From the NCBI GenBank assembly GCA_035578175.1, contig JAQMRL010000003.1, positions 27,352,672 through 27,416,671 of the forward strand: DNA of 64,000 nt, in the 5' to 3' direction. The translations under genes and the position numbers were made by a program. Below are positions 32,410 to 44,768 of this stretch, piece by piece. Position 1 is the stretch's first letter; every line of letters begins with the position of its first letter. The DNA comes from Catonia carolina (taxonomy: Eukaryota; Arthropoda; Insecta; Hemiptera; Achilidae). Under the pieces are notes generated by a model. It was not told where the DNA came from. It was given only the letters and a program-made list of their open reading frames with translations, and searched no databases.

Positions 32410-32542
32410 TATTTTTGAAAGAACAGGATATTTGCCCTGCTAATTATCAATGGAAGTTTTTAAGCAAAAATCTTTACACAGTTTGTGTTACACATGGGCC
32501 ACCCGTTGAATATCATCTTCCGTCTCCTGCACAATCCACACG
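32410..32542 (-). pseudogene. LINE RT palm fragment (minus)
   Basis: From 32542 leftward the minus strand reads VWIVQETEDDIQ, then a stop, then CKDFCLKTSIDN and GKYPVLSKIF, the sequence just after the catalytic FADD in endonuclease-RT LINEs. It is inverted relative to both neighbours. Confidence 0.65.
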
Positions 32543-32665
32543 CTAAAAATAATATTAATAATTAGACAATAGGTAAAGGCAGTGTTAGTCCTGGTATAAA
32601 GTTAAGTGACAGTAGATATTTGAAGGCACTTTTATTTGCAGATGACGTGTGGATTGTGCAGGAGA
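32523..32665. repeat. 20-bp perfect inverted repeat in LINE RT sequence
   Basis: TCTCCTGCACAATCCACACG (32523-32542) is the exact complement of 32646-32665. Both encode the same VWIVQE stretch of the RT, one on each strand, so two copies of one LINE family meet head to head. Confidence 0.8.
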
Positions 32666-32705
32666 AATCAGCATACATTTTAATACCATATAAAGACAAA
32701 AACAT
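32580..32705 (+). pseudogene. LINE RT catalytic fragment (plus)
   Basis: The plus strand encodes IKLSDSRYLKALLFADDVWI then VQEKSAYILI. It carries the FADD catalytic motif, then loses similarity. Confidence 0.7.
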
Positions 32706-33494
32706 CTGGAAAGATGAAAATCTGATTTATCTGTCTCATAGTATTTCTGGTAATATGAAGTGAGACACAAAATTATGTCCCTCAGCAGTCAACCAGTTAA
32801 TATTGAATGTATGTCATAATTTCCTCATTAGATAAATTGCGTAAATAGCGGTAAAATTTATTGAATTTATCCTTCAAATCAAAAGGGTAAATGAGATTAT
32901 GTGTTATAAATTTAATGTTTCTTCTTCAATTTGACGTTGAATAGGCACTATTAATGGCAACAAATTATATTGGAGTTGAAATAAAGAGTTATCGATAAAA
33001 GTTTTATCATAGGGTAAGTAGTACGTGGCTCGTATAATCAATGTAAACTAATAATAGCAACAGATTGGTTCAAGTTTCAAACGGAATAAATTAATTTGTT
33101 ATTTCTGAAAGGCTTTACCATATAAGCTTTCTCTACTATTAGATTACCATCGTATCGTTTCAGCGCACTGTAATAGCTAAATAAAATTAAACAAGTTATA
33201 TGGTTACGCACTTCAATTAATTGGGAAGTTTTAATAATTTAATATCGCAGTTAATTGGAAGGAAGAGTTGTTAGTAATTTATTTGTTACGTAATTATTAT
33301 AAATGGCAATGCTTAAAGGATTTAATTGTAACTTTAGTTTTAATATAAACGGATAAAAACTTTTACTAATAGTTTACTTTGGTTAGTTAATGTGTTACCC
33401 TAAAAGTAAATTATATAACCTCATAATCTGTTAAAGTTTCATAACTTCTAATTAATTCAAAAATAAAGAGAAATACATTTTATTTTTATAAAAT
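32706..33494. other. unannotated AT-rich stretch
   Basis: No feature recognised. Confidence 0.4.
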
Positions 33495-34040
33495 TTATTT
33501 CTGGATTATATTTCTAGATTCTATCACTTTTTGCTGATGTGGTTTTGAAATGCTTCCATTGAAGCCTTCGGTTTTTTTTTTGCCGCGTCCTCTCCGACCG
33601 GAGGTGACAATTAAGACAGCTATTTGGAACTTGGACACCGCAGCTCTGAACAGCTTCGCTGAGGTAGTACAACGAAACCAGTCGCAAAGATTCTTCAACC
33701 AAGAAATATTTCTTCTTCCTACGTCTCTCTCTTTCCCTGAATCTTACCCTGTATTATCAAGTGAAGAATTTTGTATCTTAGACCACACATAATGTGACGC
33801 AGATATTCCATTTACCTTTTTTTAGATAGTGTAAACAAGCTCTTTTTCTGTTCCTAATATCCACAAGACTATCTCGTTGGGTATTTTATCCATCCAGGGT
33901 ATTTTTAGCATGTGCCTGTGCAACCAAAGCTCAAACGCATCTATTCTCCTGATATTCATCGTCTTTAACGTCCAAGCCATATAAAACTGTTGACAAGATG
34001 TAACATCGAACCATTCTCAATCTCAGATCAAGGGTTCTTC
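33495..34040 (-). pseudogene. LINE endonuclease-RT C-terminal half, decayed
   Basis: Minus-strand blocks appear in the right order: LRLRMVRCYILSTVLYG, IDAFELWLHRHMLKIPWMDK, MEYLRHIMCGLRYKILHLII, QGKIQGKRE, then NLCDWFRCTTSAKLFRAAV. Frames change between blocks. These match the LYG-E-WT, EAFEMW-YRRMLKI-W, LGHIMR and NLR-WFGCTS blocks of endonuclease-RT LINEs, so this is a single decayed insertion, same lineage as 23235-23840. Confidence 0.75.
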
Positions 34041-35729
34041 GATTTACGTAGCTTCAATTGAAGTGTTCAAATTTGCTTAATTTATTTTAGATAATAACAA
34101 AATATTTATGAAGTGATCCTAGAAAACTGAGGTTGAATGTTTTATCGTAAAAGCTCTCTACTTCATGATTTTTTAAGTCATCATAGATTTGGAAGCTATT
34201 TCACTGATAGATGTTGAACAAGTTCGTTTGGATGCCAATGAAACTTGTCACACAGTTGAACATACTTCTTTTGGCTACATCTTGTACAAGATAGCATCTT
34301 CAGATCATCATGAAACGTTGTTTTTAGACATGACATACTAAAATGGAGGTCTAGTTTCAATCGTTAGATATTTTTATTAGAAGTACTGAACTTACTGATG
34401 TTGTTCCAAAATTCTGGAATTGTATTCTCGAATTGGTTGTAGTACTGATTTATACAGTAATAGTTTTTGTAGTAATGGAATATTGGAATTTAAAAGTTCT
34501 TTTAAAAAAATTTTGTCAATCTACTTTTCTTGAAAAATCTGAATAATCCAAAAAATAAAGATAACTTATAATGACAGCTTATTTTTAATTATGGTATGAA
34601 ATTTATTTTTTCTAAAATTTAAATATTTATGCCACATAAAATATAGACAAAGTAAACTAAAATTATAATTTATTATAATTCATTATTTCTTTTATTGTTA
34701 TTTTGCTTTTACATATAAATCGTTTAATTTTTTATTTAGTAAACCCATTGTACGAAAAAGGAGCTAATTTATTTTATGATAATTTAAACTTTTAAAACTA
34801 AAATATAAAGTCTGCAATCTCGAAATTCAGTTTAAATTTTAGAATTTTAGTTTTTGTTTTTGTTTTAATGTTATAACGGCAACTTGTTACTCCGTTTTCT
34901 TATTTACTTAGGGTCGTGTAGCTTACTCGAATTGAATTTATTTGTGGTGATACGGAGTGGAGCGTTATCTTCTTTTATGAAGATTTATTTTAACTGAGTC
35001 AACCGGCATAAAACACTCGTGGAATAATAAAATATAAAAGACTTCATTAGGTACAACGTACAGACTCAAAATGATATAGCGTTTTACGAGTTGTTTCATA
35101 AATAAGCTATGTAGCTACTACAATAGGCATTAAACATTTTCCAAATTAATAATTTTTTCCATTATAAATGTACTAAAATTTTTATAAAGATAAGAAATTT
35201 TACTCTTAGATAAATGTTTTATCTTTTTTATAAATGAGCATTTCTTGAATTCTAAACAAAGACTTTTGTCTTCAATTATACGTTTTGTATTATTTGCATT
35301 GTAATAGGCTATGCTTTTTTTAAATCGTATGCCCAGTGTTGTTTTATGTTGTCTTGCCGTTCATTCATTCAGTTATCAATGTAGTTTTTTAATTTTAGAC
35401 GAGTTTAATTGTATATCAGGAGGTAATATTAAAAACAACATACGTTAAAAAGATCTGTGCGCATCTTGACTATTGTTAACATTTGAGCTGTTTTCTTGGC
35501 TGCTGATAAAGATATTGGCTTCAAAGTTTTACCGCTTAAACAGTGGTACCTAATACAACATTACACGAAAGGAGGTGTTTTAAAATAGAGTAGAATCTTC
35601 TCGATTGTGTTTTCTGTTATTCGTGGGTAACTGCGTTCGCAAATTAGATTTTTCGTAAATCGATTTGGTAACTAATCTGGACTTAATCTGTTATTAATTA
35701 AGTCTGTATAATCTGTAATTAATCTGGAC
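34041..35729. other. unannotated AT-rich stretch
   Basis: No feature recognised. Confidence 0.4.
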
Positions 35730-35789
35730 TCTGTGTGCAAAGAAAAACAGAACCTCTACTTAAAATACTGGACCAGATTTTGCATTTTA

Positions 35790-36077
35790 AATGAAATAAA
35801 AGTAAAGGTTCCTGATTCAAAACTTAGTAAAAGTAGTTACTTTTATACAGATTTTAATACTAAACAGTACCTGTGTACATTGATGGTTGGAGTTCAATTA
35901 ACCATATCCGGTAAGGAATGGTCGGCCTGGGTCTGTACAAGACTACACTTTATTTACACGTCATACTTCATCATCTTCATCTTATTGGTTTATGGTGTTG
36001 CTTATTGTTCTGAATTGAAACGATTGCAGTTTACACACTTCGTGTTGTTTAGGTCTTCAGCCGAAGGGCTGGTTTGA
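35790..36077 (+). repeat. SINE-B copy
   Basis: A box-B-like CCTGATTCAAAACTTAGTAA is followed by a body that matches the reverse complement of 43545-43836: GTAGTTACTTTTATA, GATGGTTGGAGTTCAATTAA, TGGTCGGCCTGGGTCTGTAC, TTGCTTATTGTTCTGAA. The head is poorly preserved. Confidence 0.65.
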
Positions 36078-37763
36078 ACATTTAGAGGTTTTACTAAGTA
36101 GAACGAGAAGTGAAGTTGTTTACGACTGTCTTACTCAGTGAGTTGAAAAGTATGCTTATCAACCTATTGAGCCTTTGAAAAGCATCTACTTTCCACCTTT
36201 CAAATGACAACTTCATTCATCACAGGCATCATACAGTAAGAAACAGAACTATTTTTGAAGCCCTGGAGCTAGCAGATCGAGTGCAAATAATCTAACATCT
36301 CACCGGACTGTTATTGGCAAGTATAAACATTAGGAATTAAAAGAAAATGTAACTATGATATAAAGAACATTATGTATCAAAACAAATTTTAATCTTCCGT
36401 ATTTTTCGTGATTAAAATTCTAACACCAAATAATAAATACAATTTATTCATGAACGAAAAGAAGATTATCACTTTAAAAGCTTATACTTTGGAAATTCGT
36501 TTTCAACTTCTATAAATAGGCTACAAACAAAGTCAGTTAAATTATTTATTTATAAGTAAATTTTATAAAAACAAATCTTTACGCCTACCAGCGTAACTCC
36601 AATTTAAAAATCAACAGTAGTTGTTTTATAAGGTTAATTTTCAATGTGTTTATTATAAATCAAAAATTTAGTTATTATTGGCAGTTAAAAAATTAAAAGA
36701 TATGAAATTTGATCTGGTTAATTTATAATTTTGTTTGTACGGTAAATTTTACATTTTGAAACGTTTCAGTCTGTGGTATTGGTTACTCTTATCTAAAAGG
36801 TTAATTAATTTAAGGTTTTGATGGAAGAGGAAATGCAATTTAACTGAATGGTCCAATTTTAAATTTGTGAATCCAAAGAAAATATATGCAGAGGTAAAAA
36901 AACATTTTAGTGGTAGAGTAATATTTCTCAGTACACAGTCAACCAAACAACAGAGTTAATTTTAGTTGTTCATAAGTACGTAGAATTAACGTCAGAAATA
37001 TAAAGTAAGGGACCGCGCGATAATTAATATGAGAGAAGGAATAAGAGAGATTGTTTGTTTGTGTATTAGAAAGAGAAAGAATTAACTATTTTCCTTCTTT
37101 GTGTACCGTGGAAAATTGAAACAAACCTAGGATGTATTAAAATATTCTACGAAACACCCACATTTTGCATATGTTGCTTGCTTGTTACTTTTACTTACTT
37201 GTGAGATGTGTAGTGAGTGCCCCGCGGAGATCTCTTTGCTTCGTATGTAACTAGTATGTAAAATGCAGATTGTGTAAATTTTCCTATTTCGAAGACCATT
37301 TCATATAATACTCCAGCAAAAGCAACTACAGTAACAACACTGTTTATATTATTAGTCGTATATCTCAAGAAAAGTACTCTTTGTGTACCACTGGATGTAA
37401 TTTATTCAGTGCATTTACGTTTATTACTTTACGTTATTAATAAATAATAACTTCTAATTTATAACCTAAGAAAGTTTAAGTTATAAATTAATTTTTATTA
37501 TATTTTATTTAAAATTGTAACTTCTAGTATAACTATATTTACTAATTTTAGTTTTTATTAATTCTTTTTTATTTTAATTCTTATGTAGTGACGGGTGTAA
37601 GGCAAAAAAATAAATTATACAGTAGCATCAGGCTAGAAATATTTAAAGTGAGATAGTTAGATGAGACATGGTATTGTATGAAAAAGGTTTATTTATATGT
37701 GAATAGCATTAATATCTTGAAAGGTTGCAGTGGTGGTGCCGGCTCTTATTGTTATTTCTTATA
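36078..37763. other. unannotated AT-rich stretch
   Basis: No gene, repeat boundary or coding-like frame seen. Confidence 0.4.
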
Positions 37764-37922
37764 TTTTTACTTTCTCTTGCCTATATGAATATATAGGAAG
37801 GAAAGTATTGTTTTCATGTCGATTTTTCGAAATCGAGTTTTCACCGGATCTATACGTTTTCAGACCCCCTGAACCCAAAAAACATGTTTTTAACGATTGG
37901 TCTGTGTGTGTGTCTCTCTCTC

Positions 37923-37961
<39 letters not shown>

Positions 37962-38749
37962 GAACAGAATATCTCAAGAACGGAACATCGTACGAACTTG
38001 AAACTGGAAACTTAAATTACATACAACTACCGGACCCGACACGAACATTTTCATCAAAATCGGTCAACCGGAAGTAGTAGTTTATTCGTATAATTTTTCA
38101 CTTTTTTGCGATTTTCTCAAACACTGGTCCTACGATTTTTTTTTAAAATCGCCTGGTTTACTAAATTTTTAATTCTCTACAAGATAGGGTAGGCGCCATG
38201 TTTGCTAAAATTCTGCGTGAGGCTGTTTTTACGTAAAAATATTTTCTTTTTAAGATTGCGGCTTTAATATGCATTTTAGCGCAAAACGTTATATAATAAA
38301 AGTTGTAGAGAATTTAAAATTCTACAACTTTTATTTCAAAAATTTTTTTGTATAACGCTTAGTTTAGCGGTAATTTGCGATTTTCTGTTTTTTTCTCACG
38401 AAAACGTGTGAAAAATTGATTTTTTAAAGATTTCGGCCTTAGAATGCATTTTACGACAAAAGTGTATATAATTAATTTTATAGGAAATTAAAAGATGTAC
38501 AACTTTTATTTTAAGAATTTTTCTCTACAGAGCCTAGTTTAGAGAGAAAGAGTGATTTTCCGTATTTCTAAGCCAAACTGAGGTTGATTTTCATTTTGCG
38601 TCTTTCACTCATGATTAAAATTAGGTTATGTTTATTGAGGTTAGTTTTTTTGTTTATTTCTAATGTTTTATTACTAATATTAGGTTTATTGTTAATTATT
38701 TCTATTGGCAAGAGAAAGTTGTGTGAGTGTTTCACACCAGATTTTTTGT
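37764..38749 (+). mobile_element. ~1-kb dispersed non-coding element, copy 1
   Basis: Starts TTTTTACTTTCTCTTGCC and ends TCACACCAGATTTTTTGT. It matches 53305-54275 over its whole length, a short piece at 39291 and, inverted and diverged, 9045-9560. Near the ends lies a 13-bp inverted repeat (ACTTTCTCTTGCC at 37769-37781; GGCAAGAGAAAGT at 38707-38719), and a small hairpin GTGTGA..TCACAC closes the 3' end. A TG/TC microsatellite lies at 37903-37960. The interior alternates ACAACTTTT and GTTGTAGAG blocks. It has no ORF, so it is non-autonomous; the class is uncertain (TIR element or Helitron-like). Confidence 0.7.
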
Positions 38750-38842
38750 GTAGTTTATTTAAAGTCGCATGAACAGGTTGGTTATTAGCTACTACGTTGG
38801 GTTACGTAACTGTAAAATTAAGCTTTGAATTGTAAAAATTTT

Positions 38843-38925
38843 CAGACCCCAGCCGAGAATTGAAACCGGGTTCTCCTCGATGTAGGTTAGCGCGCTAATC
38901 ACTACGTGAAGTCATTGTTATAAAT
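38843..38925 (-). repeat. SINE-C head relic
   Basis: The minus strand reads GTAGTGATTAGCGCGCTAAC (box A), GAACCCGGTTTCAATTC (box B) and GGCTGGGGTCTG, matching the head of the SINE at 41135. Confidence 0.55.
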
Positions 38926-39139
38926 ATTCAATATTTTATTCAATTATTATTTTTTTAAATAATTTTTATATTTATCTACAATCTTTTATGATTTAATTTT
39001 AAAACTGTTGAGAATATTTCAATGTTTTTCTTTCTGCTACAATCTAACTTATTTATTATTGTTTTCATGAATCGGAAGAAAGCCTTCGTACTTCTGTTAC
39101 TTGTTTGCTACCTTGTCATCTATCCTTTTCTAGAAATCT

Positions 39140-39290
39140 AATAGGGTAAGTGCTAGGTTGCAAAGCGGAGATCCCGGGTTATGTCCCGTCTAGGTTTTGA
39201 AGAATTAAACGTTTAAAATCAATGTTCCATCCCCCAAATTAGTCGATGATAAGCTAATAACCAATTCATTTTTATATGACGTTAAATAGG
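39140..39290 (+). repeat. SINE-C relic
   Basis: AAGCGGAGATCCCGGGTTAT..GTCTAGGTTTTG matches 41175-41215 of the better SINE-C copy. The end TGACGTTAAATAGG resembles its tail. The fragment at 39291 follows directly. Confidence 0.5.
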
Positions 39291-39375
39291 TTTTTACTTT
39301 CTCTTGCCTATATGAATATATAGGAAGGAAAGTATTGCTTTCATGTTGATTTTTCGGAATCGAGTTTTTTAAGTT
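39291..39375 (+). repeat. 5' fragment of the ~1-kb dispersed element
   Basis: TTTTTACTTTCTCTTGCC to TTTTTCGGAATCGAGTTTT matches the first 80 bp of 37764-38749; similarity then stops. Confidence 0.7.
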
Positions 39376-39599
39376 TTTGAAGCCTCATAAGACTATGTAG
39401 GTTCTTTAAGTTTGCAAAAGCTTTAATTTCGTCTTAGATTTTATCCATTTTCTTAATGTTCTTATTCTTGATTTTTCCTAATAATCCATCATTGTGTCAG
39501 ATCTGCTTTCCCTTTCTTCCTCAAAATACACCGCTGTTGGACGTTCGGTTGGTTCCTTTTGCTGGAGTCTAGTGGGGTCTAGTGTTTTTCAGATTATGA

Positions 39600-39900
39600 T
39601 AATTTTTGTCTTAGTTTTCAATTATTCAAGTGAGCTCTGAAGTTCTTCTAGGTCTTCTTTAGTTTTGCGAAACCAGTGCGGTTGGGTCTTTTTACTTAAA
39701 AAGTATTCAATGATCTGTCTGGACATTCTAGAGGGATTCATCCGCATGATATGTCCAAAAAAGAAATGTCTATTTTTATTTATTTGATTTGCAACCGGTT
39801 CCGTATTCCTGAAGATTTCTTTGAGCATCGGTTTCCAATTTTATCTGATAAACGCCTCTTATTGATATATCTTCCAATGACCCGTCGCTCCAGTTTGGAA
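39600..39900 (-). pseudogene. LINE RT C-terminal fragment
   Basis: Minus-strand blocks KLERRVIGRYINKRRL and, in a second frame, NRHFFFGHIMRMNPSRMSRQ then IIEYFLSKK. FGHIMRM is the typical C-terminal LINE motif. Only a short piece is left, with a frame change between blocks. Confidence 0.6.
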
Positions 39901-40599
39901 ATTCTGTGTTGTGAGTTTATATAAAATAGGTAATATTATATTATTTATAATTTTAATAACAATTTATTTTCAAATTGAGGGTTTGACATTTATGTAAACA
40001 GAACGAATAATAAGTTGTTTAGGCGCTCTAGTTTTTTCGATAGGTTGACCTAACTTGATTTACTTAGAATTCAATATTCTAAAACCTTTCTCTCAGATAA
40101 ATGTTACTCTACTGCTGGATTAGTGTCTTCTTCTATTCTCACGACGTTCATCATCTTTCAAATTTGGTAAGCTCATGCATTTCATTCTTGGTCAAATCAA
40201 ATAAATTTTCTTGTTTAAAATACGATGAATTGAAGAAATTTTTTTATAATGCCAAGGATTTAAACAAAAATCAATATATTTACTTATCGCATTACCAGTG
40301 GAAGAATATTTGTTTCAATATCTACCCGTTTCAAGAAAAATATGAATACTGACTAACAGTAACCACGTTACTTAAAACACCAATTCTCTCTTATTTTTAG
40401 AATTACCAAAATATTAAATATTTTGGTAATTAAATAAATTTACAAATTTTTGAGATTTTACATTGTAAAACAAATCTATAAAATTTTTCACAAGCTATTA
40501 AAAATATTTTTACATTTAATCAATAAGTAGTACGATTAGTTCACCAGAGGCTAAAGAGAACTTGGAATACTTGTTGCCATGTTGAAATTCAAAAGTAAT

Positions 40600-40665
40600 A
40601 ATCTCTTTCTTTTTCTGCTTCTTCTTCTTCTTCTTTCCCTCCTCCTCCTCCTCCGTTTTTAATTT
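40600..40665. repeat. (CTT)n/(CCT)n simple repeat
   Basis: Pyrimidine-only tract of CTT then CCT triplets on the plus strand. No function assigned. Confidence 0.8.
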
Positions 40666-41134
40666 ATGTCGAGTGTTTTAATGTGTATACCCCATGTCAG
40701 TCCTACGACGAGATTTGAACAGTACAAATATAAATTTAAAATTTTAAGTTTTTTTATTGAGTTAAAATAAATTAGGTAAATACTTCTTATATGTCTTGAA
40801 TTGCCTAACGATCTATTTTTTTTTTAAATGTTAATTAACATTCCTGACAATTAGAGTTTTCAACGTTATTTTTTTTGTTGAAAATAACCACAATATTTCT
40901 GTACAAGATACTCGTACCACACACAATACTGAATGAAAAAACACAGAACTTCTAAGTTCTAACAGAGAATTCATTATAATTGTATTGTATTTTTAATAAA
41001 TTATGAAAAGTTAAGTTTTACCTTTTAAAATTTTTAATCGAGAAATTAAAAAACCTTTAACAAACAATGCTTTTTATTCCAAACAGGTAATAATAAACGA
41101 CTTAAATGTTTTAAAAACTGAAATAAATTTTCTT

Positions 41135-41315
41135 GTCCGCCTCCGTGAATAGTGGTTAGCGCACTAGACTACTAAGCGGAGATCCCGAATTCGATTCCAA
41201 GCTAGGGTCTGGAAATTATTACGTGTCACAACTAACTGTTCCAGTTCCTTGACCCACAGTAGTCACTAATGACCAAGATGTTGATGCGAGTTTAAATAAA
41301 TAAACTAAAAATAAA
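41135..41315 (+). repeat. SINE-C copy
   Basis: tRNA-derived: box A AGTGGTTAGCGCACTAGAC, box B GAATTCGATTCC, body AGCTAGGGTCTGG, tail CAGTAGTCACTAATGACC..GTTGATGCGAG then TTTAAATAAATAAA. The tail matches the 3' half of the SINE at 21556-21739. Confidence 0.65.
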
Positions 41316-42354
41316 TTCCTTAATAATATCAGGTAGATTAAATTAGTCTTTGTTATTTGTAATTGTTAATATGTTTTATACGAAGTCTATTTCTGAAAAT
41401 GGGACCAAGCAATAAAAATTTATTTATCAATGGGTACTTGTTTGCTGTAAATTATAAGGAAAGAAATTAGTCTGTTTGTTTTAAATAAATTATTAAATTA
41501 CTAGAGAACATCTAGTGCGCTGTATTTTAGTAACTAAATAACATAGGGCTATGGATGATATAAAAAATACACTGAGCCATTGAATTTTCCATTATATTTA
41601 TAAATTTATGAATTCACAAATCACCAGAGTAACGTAATCAATGATAAAGTTAATTATTTTCAAGCCACTACTGTAAATTTGTAATTCATCAATTATGCGG
41701 AGGTTGTTTGTTGATTGACCCTCTAACCATTTTGTTGACCGTCAATTAGCATATTTATTTAAATTTATGCATAAGGTCAATCCTACATCTTATGCCATTT
41801 TGTTTACTCTGGTCTCCTGCATTTTAGATAAGATTCAAATATCTTAAGGCTATTTTTTTCTCGGTTTTCTCGTGTTTTAAATTTGGGAGGAACAAAGATA
41901 TTTTAGTTTTAGTAGGTTATTTTAATTTGATTTATTTATTTAATACAAAAGGGAGTTGTTCTTTTTAATATTTAAATAATAATAAAATTATCTCTTGTAG
42001 CTTAGCAGCAGAGAATATACCTACGTTACGAATAATTAGGTCAAATATTAAGCTTCTCCATTAGACCTAAAAATCCCCGACGAATTTTCTTTTTCTCTGT
42101 TTTTATAAAATTACACATTTCCAAAAATCCTTTTAATGCTAAAAATTATATATTTTATGATTTTAATTTTAATTGCTTCCTTATTAATAATTAGGTTACT
42201 GGAAACTTTTGTGTTGTCATAATTAACATTTCCTTTTCCCGGTATTTGGATTGAGCTTCAAAAGCCTTTCCTTTCTGTGATCCTGTAAAAAGACATAAAA
42301 TGCTAAATTTGTAGCCGAGTTAAAAATAACATTCAAGTTTAACATTATTTTTTT

Positions 42355-42530
42355 TTTATCTAAGGTGGCGAGAAAAACTCATATTCACTCCCTTACGATG
42401 GGAGAAGTAGTGTTGGATTCAATTGAGGCGTCCTCGTCCAGCCCCAAGGAGGCCGCAACCGCCTTACCAACCAAAAACCCGCCGCGTGACCATTTGATTC
42501 GAAATCAGCAAAAAAACCCACCACCTTCCC
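42355..42530 (+). repeat. dispersed repeat, copy 2 (partner 26462-26640)
   Basis: Same orientation as 26462-26640 with long shared blocks (AAAAACTCATATTCACTCCC; CCAAGGAGGCCGCAACCGCC). No LINE fragment follows here, so the unit is independent of the LINE joined to the first copy. Confidence 0.6.
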
Positions 42531-43539
42531 CGGAACTGTTTATATAATACTACAAGGGAAATGTCAGGTTAAAAAAAAATTACATACTGTCAGCGGGGCG
42601 TGGAAGGGAACCGTAACCTAATTCCCCTCTCGCTGTCACTGACCAACACTCACTCTCTCACTTTCATTCATCTCTCTTCATTGAGTAATAAAGTTTTACT
42701 TTATTACTCATACATATGATACTTTTTAAAAGCTGACGATTGTGGACATTTCTGTTTTTCAGAAATACTTGATTCATTTTATTGTAAAAAGGAGTAATCG
42801 AATTTTTGGTTGAATACGTACGTATTCTTCTGTAGATCAACGAGAAAAAGAATATATCTTGCGTAAGAAAATCGATTGACATAGCGGTTACAATTAAATA
42901 GGAAGAGCAGGAGAAGCATGTAATATTGGGTTGAAAAAAGATCAGCCTTTTGTATTTTCTGATAATTATTTTTGCAGTTGTTTTTATATATATCTCTCTT
43001 CGTCATTATTACCACAGTTTGTCCAAATATTCCAACGGTGTAAAGTACGAACTCGTTTTTTAATAGTAGAACGAGTTTTTTAATGCACTCTGCTTGGTTA
43101 TTTTATTGTAGAAATTTCTAAAGAGCGAAACCCTTTTTTATCCCTATTATTTTTCTACTTTGTTATTTTTCTCTCACTTAAATACCCGTAAAAATATTAC
43201 TTTTATTTACCATAGGGGGTCGAATATCTAGTGAACTCGTTGCTTACAAAAATTCTAAATTTTATATCAATATTGTTTCACCCAGAAGTTCAAATAAGAT
43301 AACCAATTTAATACTTAAGTAATTAAGTTATATTTAATTAAATTTAACCAATAAATTCCATTATGTTTCTAAAATAAAATTAAAGAAATTAAATTAATTC
43401 CTTTCGTTTTACTTATATAACCTCATTATATCTTACGGGTTGTAGTAGCTATTATATAATGACAATTTCAAAAATTACAAGACTTGTAATATAAGTCGTA
43501 ATATAAGTTTACTCTCAGTACTTACTCTCTTAATTTGTG
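42531..43539. other. unannotated AT-rich stretch
   Basis: No feature recognised. Confidence 0.4.
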
Positions 43540-43838
43540 TACATTACAATCTGTTCAGAGCAATAAGCAACCCCTTGACCTAATGAGATGAGGATGATGT
43601 GTATGACGTGTAAATGAGATGTAGTCTCGTACAGACCCAGGCTGACCATTCCTGAGAGAGTATGGTTAATTGAACCCCAACCATCAAAGCACACCGGTAA
43701 CCACTGTCTAGTATTCAAGTCCGTATAAAAGTAACTACCTTTACTAGGATTTGAACCAGGAACCTTCGTCTCCGAAAATCAGCTGTTGAACAGCTGACTC
43801 GCAGCGACGACTTTACCTCTAGACCAACCCGGTAGGTA
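43540..43838 (-). repeat. SINE-B copy with intact tRNA-like head
   Basis: The minus strand starts CCTACCGGGTTGGTCTAGAG (box A) and has box B TGGTTCAAATCC, then TAGTTACTTTTATACGGACT and GGGGTTCAATTAACCATACT. It is about 290 bp and is the better of the two SINE-B copies here; the partner at 35790-36077 lacks a clear head. Confidence 0.7.
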
Positions 43839-44720
43839 CATAAGTTTACTGACAAAAATAAATCAGGTGACCTATAGGTCTATATCTATTTTCTATTCCG
43901 AATTGATGTCACTTTCCGCGGAACCGACGATGGGTTACCAGGTAAATGTAAACAGTTTACATTTTAAATTTCAAAACTGAACCAAAATTTTCTAAATAAA
44001 GTAACATTAGGCGAATATTTGTATGTTTTGGTACCACATTTTCCAAATACTGTGGCGAAAACTGATCTTGTTACCCATTTAGGTTTTCACAAAATTGCAC
44101 ATTATTTTAACCATTTGTCATTTGTCTAAAAATTATAAAAGGGTAGATATGTAATTCCTCATTAATGTATAGAGTTAATATTGTATTGCCCTTAGAATAC
44201 TCACCTTATTTTTACATATAAGGGACACGAGATCAAAATGAAAATGATTTAGATTTGCTATTCAACCCTTAAGATAGAAATGTGTTAAATTTAAGCTTTC
44301 TAAGTGTTCGGGGAGTTATAGGATTAGTAATAAGTAAGTAAGTTAGTTATCAGTTAGTCAGTTAGAGAGAGCTTTCGTGTTATTGTACTGTGACGACATC
44401 TAAACCGAAAGTGTTGCTCCAGAATTCTTTACTAGGATTGAGATTTCAAAAGATGTTAATGTAAAAAAACAATAGTTAGTAGTAAAATAATAATAGTGGG
44501 TTTCCAAGAAATAGTTAGAAATATAGTGTACAAATGGTTAGGTATAATAAAGGCCTATTGTCGTAACGACGACCTACCTGAGGGGTCGGTGTACCTATTT
44601 AGATAATCGATTCTGTTGTAACCATTTTATTCAATTAAAAAATGTTGTTTAGGTTTCGAAAAGACTTTGTATTTTTATTACTATAACGAAAATCTCTGTC
44701 CTCGTTATTTCCATGGCTTC
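43839..44720. other. unannotated stretch
   Basis: No gene recognised. Confidence 0.4.
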
Positions 44721-44723
44721 ATG

Positions 44724-44768
44724 TATATAAGCAGCCACCGGTTTGGTATTCAGTTAGTCTACTAACTG
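44724..44768 (+). promoter_or_regulatory. candidate TATA-Inr core promoter
   Basis: TATATAAG at 44724-44731 is followed, 28 bp from its first T, by the A of a TTCAGTTAGT initiator-like word (A at 44752), the arthropod core-promoter spacing. CAGTTAGT..ACTAACTG (44751-44768) is a perfect palindrome over the start. No gene is visible downstream; an ATG at 44823 opens only a short frame. It could be the promoter of a solo LTR or simply chance. Confidence 0.3.

Noticed and set aside
37730..37977. ORFs across the TG/TC tract (also 53285-53506)
   Set aside because: Produced by microsatellite translation inside a non-coding dispersed element.
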